Assembly: GCF_023017165.1 (NCBI RefSeq)
Contig: NZ_JALKBW010000001.1
Location: 2,604,001 to 2,668,000 of the forward strand
Direction: 5' to 3'
From: Gordonia alkaliphila
GTDB lineage: Bacteria > Actinomycetota > Actinomycetes > Mycobacteriales > Mycobacteriaceae
Length of the DNA: 64,000 nt
Shown here: piece after piece, positions 61,377 to 64,000 of the stretch
How positions within the stretch are numbered: position 1 is the first letter of the stretch
Layout of the letters: every line of letters starts with the position of its first letter
Made by a program: the position numbers and the translations under genes
The notes under the pieces: generated by a model
Told to the model about the DNA's origin: nothing
Databases searched by the model: none
Seen by the model: only the letters and a program-made list of their open reading frames with translations

Positions 61377-62927
61377 CTACTTCATCGTCGGGATGACGAA
61401 CTCGGCACCCTCGGAAGCGCTGACCTGACCGGTGCGCACCGCCGACGACGGGAAGCGCGAGGTGATGGTCTTGGTCTTGGTGTAGAACTGGATCGACGTC
61501 GGACCGTGCTGGTTGAGGTCGCCGAAGCCGGAACGCTTCCAGCCGCCGAAGGTGTGGTAGGCCACCGGCACCGGGATCGGCACGTTGACGCCGACCATGC
61601 CGACCTCGACGCGCGCGGCGAAGTCGCGGGCGGCGTCACCGTCGTTGGTGAAGATCGCGACGCCGTTGCCGTACTGGTGGTCGTTGGCCAGGGCCAGCGC
61701 CTCTTCGTAGTCGTCGGCGCGGGCGATCACCAGTACCGGTCCGAAGATCTCGTCGGTGTAGACGGCCATGTCGCGGGTGACGTGGTCGAACAGGCTCGGT
61801 CCGACGAAGAAGCCCTTGGTGAGGTCGGTGCCCTCGAAGTCGGCGTCGGCGGCACCGGTGCCGCGGCCGTCGATCACGAGGTCGGCGCCTTCCTGCACGC
61901 CGAGGTCGAGGTAGTGGTTGACGCGGTCGAGCGCGGACTGCGCGACCAGCGGGCCGTAGTCCGAGCGCGGGTCGAGGCTGTGGCCGACGTGCAGGCCGGC
62001 GATGCGCTCGATCATCTTCTCGCGCAGGCGGTCTGCGGTCTCGGCGCCGACCGGAACGGCCACCGACAGGGCCATGCAGCGCTCGCCGGCGCTGCCGTAG
62101 GCCGCACCGAGCAGCGCGTCGGCGACCATGTCGAGGTCGGCGTCGGGCAGCACGATGGCGTGGTTCTTGGCGCCGCCGAAGCACTGCGAGCGCTTACCCT
62201 GCGCGGCTGCGCCGGTGTAGATGTACTGGGCGATGTCGGAGCTGCCGACGAAGCCGAGGGCCTTGACGTCGGGGTGCTCGATGAGGGCGTCGACCGACTC
62301 CTTGTCGCCGTGCACCACCTGGAAGACGCCGTCGGGCAGACCGGCCTCGGTGAACAGTTCGGCCAGGCGGACAGGGACCGACGGATCGCGCTCGCTGGGC
62401 TTGAGGATGAAGGCGTTGCCGCAGGCCAGGGCCGGGCCGGCCTTCCACAGCGGGATCATGGCCGGGAAGTTGAACGGGGTGATGCCGGCGACCACGCCGA
62501 GCGGCTGGCGGACCGAGTGCACGTCGATGCCGGAGCCGGCGCCCTCGGTGTACTCGCCCTTGATCAGGTGCGGGATGCCGATCGCGAACTCGATCACCTC
62601 GAGGCCGCGCTGGATGTCGCCGCGGGCGTCGGCGAGGGTCTTGCCGTGCTCCAGCGACAGGGTGGTGGCCAGTTCGTCGATCTCGGCGTTCACCAGATCC
62701 ACGAAGCGCATCAGGACGCGGGCGCGGCGCTGCGGGTTCCAGCTCGCCCATTCGCGCTGGGCCTTGGCGGCCGAGTCGACGGCGGCGGCGACGTCGGCGG
62801 TGGAGGCCAGCGGCACGGTCGCCACGACGGTGCCGGAGTTCGGATCGTAGACATCGGCCTGTCGGGCGTCGGGAGCGTCGACGCGGGTGCCGTTGAGGAA
62901 GTGGGGAATGGAACGAAGATCAGCCAT
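61377..62927 (-). CDS. mmsA: Methylmalonate-semialdehyde dehydrogenase (CoA-acylating)
   Basis: 516 residues of aldehyde dehydrogenase fold. It converts methylmalonate semialdehyde to propionyl-CoA, CO2 and NADH, the end of the valine branch. Typical motifs: TPFNFPAMIPLWKAGPALA, FVGSSDIAQYIY and the catalytic Cys284 in GERCMALS. The C-terminal QFYTKTKTITSRF is family-typical. ATG at 62927; an upstream frame reaching 63023 is rejected because it crosses the promoter repeats. Propionyl-CoA made here feeds the Mce/mutase route. Confidence 0.95.
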   Translation of the reverse strand: MADLRSIPHFLNGTRVDAPDARQADVYDPNSGTVVATVPLASTADVAAAVDSAAKAQREWASWNPQRRARVLMRFVDLVNAEIDELATTLSLEHGKTLADARGDIQRGLEVIEFAIGIPHLIKGEYTEGAGSGIDVHSVRQPLGVVAGITPFNFPAMIPLWKAGPALACGNAFILKPSERDPSVPVRLAELFTEAGLPDGVFQVVHGDKESVDALIEHPDVKALGFVGSSDIAQYIYTGAAAQGKRSQCFGGAKNHAIVLPDADLDMVADALLGAAYGSAGERCMALSVAVPVGAETADRLREKMIERIAGLHVGHSLDPRSDYGPLVAQSALDRVNHYLDLGVQEGADLVIDGRGTGAADADFEGTDLTKGFFVGPSLFDHVTRDMAVYTDEIFGPVLVIARADDYEEALALANDHQYGNGVAIFTNDGDAARDFAARVEVGMVGVNVPIPVPVAYHTFGGWKRSGFGDLNQHGPTSIQFYTKTKTITSRFPSSAVRTGQVSASEGAEFVIPTMK

Positions 62928-62938
62928 GCGAGGAAATA

Positions 62939-62988
62939 TACTAGGACATCCAAGTAAATGGAAGGGGGACGTTCGAGTACATGGAAGG
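62939..62988 (-). promoter_or_regulatory. Operator-like palindrome and direct repeat upstream of mmsA
   Basis: TACTAGGACATCCAAGTA (62939-62956) is an 18-bp palindrome with 14 matching positions. A 22-bp sequence from GGACATCC to ATGGAAGG (62944-62965) repeats at 62967-62988 with 18 of 22 identical, period 23 bp. Everything lies 12-61 bp upstream of the mmsA start codon, over the likely -10 region (TAGTATATTT read leftward). A repressor of branched-chain catabolism is the likely ligand. Confidence 0.6.
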
Positions 62989-63010
62989 AAGGCGTCCGGG
63001 TAAACGACAA

Positions 63011-63040
63011 GCGGGGCGCCCACCGCAGTGGACGCCCCGC
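63011..63040 (-). terminator. Hairpin terminator after the DUF3817/LprD pair
   Basis: GCGGGGCGCCCAC (63011-63023) and GTGGACGCCCCGC (63028-63040), 12 of 13 pairs with a CGCA loop, lie 24 nt past the leftward stop at 63064. Confidence 0.75.
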
Positions 63041-63063
63041 AGTCGACGGGCTCGAAGAGCAGG

Positions 63064-63444
63064 TCAGGACAGGAAGCGGTCCCGCACCTCGATGTTGCGG
63101 ATGTGCTCGACCCAGAACGACAGCAGCGGAACGGTGCCGGCGAGGACGGTCAGGAAGGTCTTCCACACCGACCAGCGGACCTTCATCGCCAGGTCCAGGG
63201 TCATCAGGAAGTACAGGAAGTAGATGGCGCCGTGCACCGGGCCGATCCACTCGAGGCCCTCCACGCCGAAGCCGTACTTGGCGATCATCTCGGCCACCAG
63301 CACCAGCAGCCAGACGCCGGTGATGTACGCCATCACGCGGAAGCGCTGCAGGGACGTCCGGATCGACGCCGCCGACGCGGTCACGCGCGGCTGGTCGGTG
63401 GACCCGGTGGCGGGCGCGGTGCTGGTTTCGGGCGTGTCGGTCAC
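63064..63444 (-). CDS. DUF3817 membrane protein (Rv1342c type)
   Basis: 126 residues, three membrane helices (YITGVWLLVLVAEMIAKYG, GAIYFLYFLMTLDLAM, FLTVLAGTVPLLSFWVEH). The order of this gene and the LprD-like gene, both leftward after rdgB, repeats Rv1342c-Rv1343c. It is the second DUF3817 protein in the window and lacks the long acidic N-terminus of the first. Function unknown. Confidence 0.85.
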   Translation of the reverse strand: MTDTPETSTAPATGSTDQPRVTASAASIRTSLQRFRVMAYITGVWLLVLVAEMIAKYGFGVEGLEWIGPVHGAIYFLYFLMTLDLAMKVRWSVWKTFLTVLAGTVPLLSFWVEHIRNIEVRDRFLS

Positions 63445-63869
63445 TCTTGATCCTTTTCGAGCGGGCGGGCGTCGGACTCGCCGCCGAATCCGGCGAGATA
63501 GCGGTTGTAGTCGGAGCGCGCGTGATCGTCAGCGTCGTCGTCGAGCGCCGCGACCGACGGGTCGGCGGCGGTCGGCCGCTCCGGCAGGATCCCGGCGGGG
63601 ATCTCGGTGGGGCCGCTGCGGCTGCGTTCGGTTTCGACGGAGTCGGGGTCGGCTTCGAGCATGACGAACCGGCGGTAGGCCCACACGAAGGCGATCGCGA
63701 AGACCGGCCACTGCAGTGCGTAACCGAGGTTCTGCGCGGTGCCGGAGGCGGACTCGAAGCGATCGAGCTGCCACCAACCCATGCCGACGCACACCAGCGC
63801 GGCCACCACCACGAGCGCGATCAGCGCCGGGCGGTGCCGCTTCTTCGGCTTCTGGGGGGTGTTCTCCAC
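63441..63869 (-). CDS. LprD-like membrane protein (Rv1343c type)
   Basis: 142 residues: a basic start, one or two membrane helices (LIALVVVAALVCVGMGWW at about 15-35, and ALQWPVFAIAFVWAYRRF near 55) and an acidic cytoplasmic-looking tail. The cysteine in AALVCVGM is followed by GM, not the strict lipobox, so lipoprotein processing is doubtful. GTG start at 63869; another GTG lies 9 bp upstream. It overlaps the DUF3817 gene by 4 bp. Confidence 0.7.
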   Translation of the reverse strand: MENTPQKPKKRHRPALIALVVVAALVCVGMGWWQLDRFESASGTAQNLGYALQWPVFAIAFVWAYRRFVMLEADPDSVETERSRSGPTEIPAGILPERPTAADPSVAALDDDADDHARSDYNRYLAGFGGESDARPLEKDQE

Positions 63870-63983
63870 ACCCTCGACGGTACCTGTTGCATGCGTGTGA
63901 CCTGTTCCGCGGCGAGTCCGCCGTCGCCGTGCGCGGTCGGTAGGGTGGCGCCCAGCGACCGGCGGGGAGAAGGAGAGCACGCG

Positions 63984-64000
63984 ATGGCCAGCGATGCGGA
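63984..64000 (+). CDS. Start of a gene running off the window
   Basis: ATG at 63984 with a good AAGGAGA ribosome site 8 bp upstream begins MASDA and continues past the edge. Too short to identify. In M. tuberculosis an acyl-carrier-protein gene follows at this place. Confidence 0.5.

Noticed and set aside
60174..62957. A 927-codon rightward open frame opposite mmsA-acd-mmsB
   Set aside because: It is antisense to three genes with clear catalytic motifs. Long stop-free frames on the complement are expected at this GC content, and its Val/Gly/Asp-rich translation resembles no family.
62958..63450. Small rightward frames between mmsA and the LprD-like gene
   Set aside because: They run antisense to the DUF3817 gene or through the promoter repeats and terminator, and show no protein features.

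Overview
The window is high-GC chromosomal DNA from a mycolic-acid-type actinobacterium (order Mycobacteriales). Gene order follows the Mycobacterium tuberculosis stretch argS-lysA-hom-thrC-thrB-rho-rpmE-prfA-prmC-sua5-wecA-atp operon-murA-(rrn)-nucS-mce-fadA4-glgB-dinG-pncB-clpS-rhomboid-MBL-rph-rdgB almost step by step. It is not Mycobacterium itself: the ATP synthase b and delta subunits are separate genes, whereas mycobacteria carry a fused b-delta protein. A Gordonia/Rhodococcus-like genus is my best guess; no usable native 16S is present to settle it.

Layout. 1-7.3 kb: end of a shikimate-dehydrogenase-like gene, argS, and the lysine/threonine genes lysA-hom-thrC-thrB. 7.3-16.8 kb: rho, a convergent flavoprotein reductase, rpmE, and the coupled run prfA-prmC-tsaC-(SHMT-like)-wecA-atpI. 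17-24.3 kb: the eight-gene F1Fo ATP synthase operon, closed by a strong terminator. 24.4-26.8 kb: DUF2550 gene, cobalamin adenosyltransferase, murA. 27-35.3 kb: a methanol/alcohol oxidation module (mno, MoxR ATPase, VWA protein, second iron alcohol dehydrogenase, MnoS-MnoR-type two-component system) facing a convergent methyltransferase that looks like the mycofactocin methyltransferase MftM. 35.4-39.8 kb: a low-GC, homopolymer-damaged rRNA segment of Peptostreptococcaceae type (16S, tRNA-Ala, 23S), truncated at both ends and almost certainly an assembly chimera. 40-51 kb: nucS, a DivIVA-like protein, mce, fadA4, DUF3817, a thioredoxin-like TPR protein, and the leftward operon pncB-pncA-dinG-glgB. 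51-58.8 kb: clpS, DUF2017, P1 peptidase, a frameshifted rhomboid gene, a murL-murD2 pair where murI is expected, an MBL phosphodiesterase, rph, rdgB. 58.8-64 kb: a MarR regulator, the valine-degradation genes mmsA-acd-mmsB, DUF3817 and LprD-like membrane proteins, and the first codons of one more gene.

Most notable points. (i) The glutamate racemase position holds MurL plus MurD2, which predicts a route to D-Glu in peptidoglycan by epimerising the UDP-MurNAc-dipeptide. (ii) A 16-bp operator-like sequence (consensus CTGWCCGRTNGGACAG) occurs as a tandem pair in front of mno and again in front of the mftM-like gene, with the two-component genes between them, suggesting one regulon that links alcohol oxidation to cofactor methylation. 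(iii) The rRNA operon does not belong to this genome. (iv) A divergent serine hydroxymethyltransferase homologue with altered active-site residues is coupled to the translation/cell-wall run. A one-base G-run deletion in the rhomboid gene and many homopolymer losses in the rRNA point to long-read sequencing error, so isolated frameshifts here should not be read as biology.
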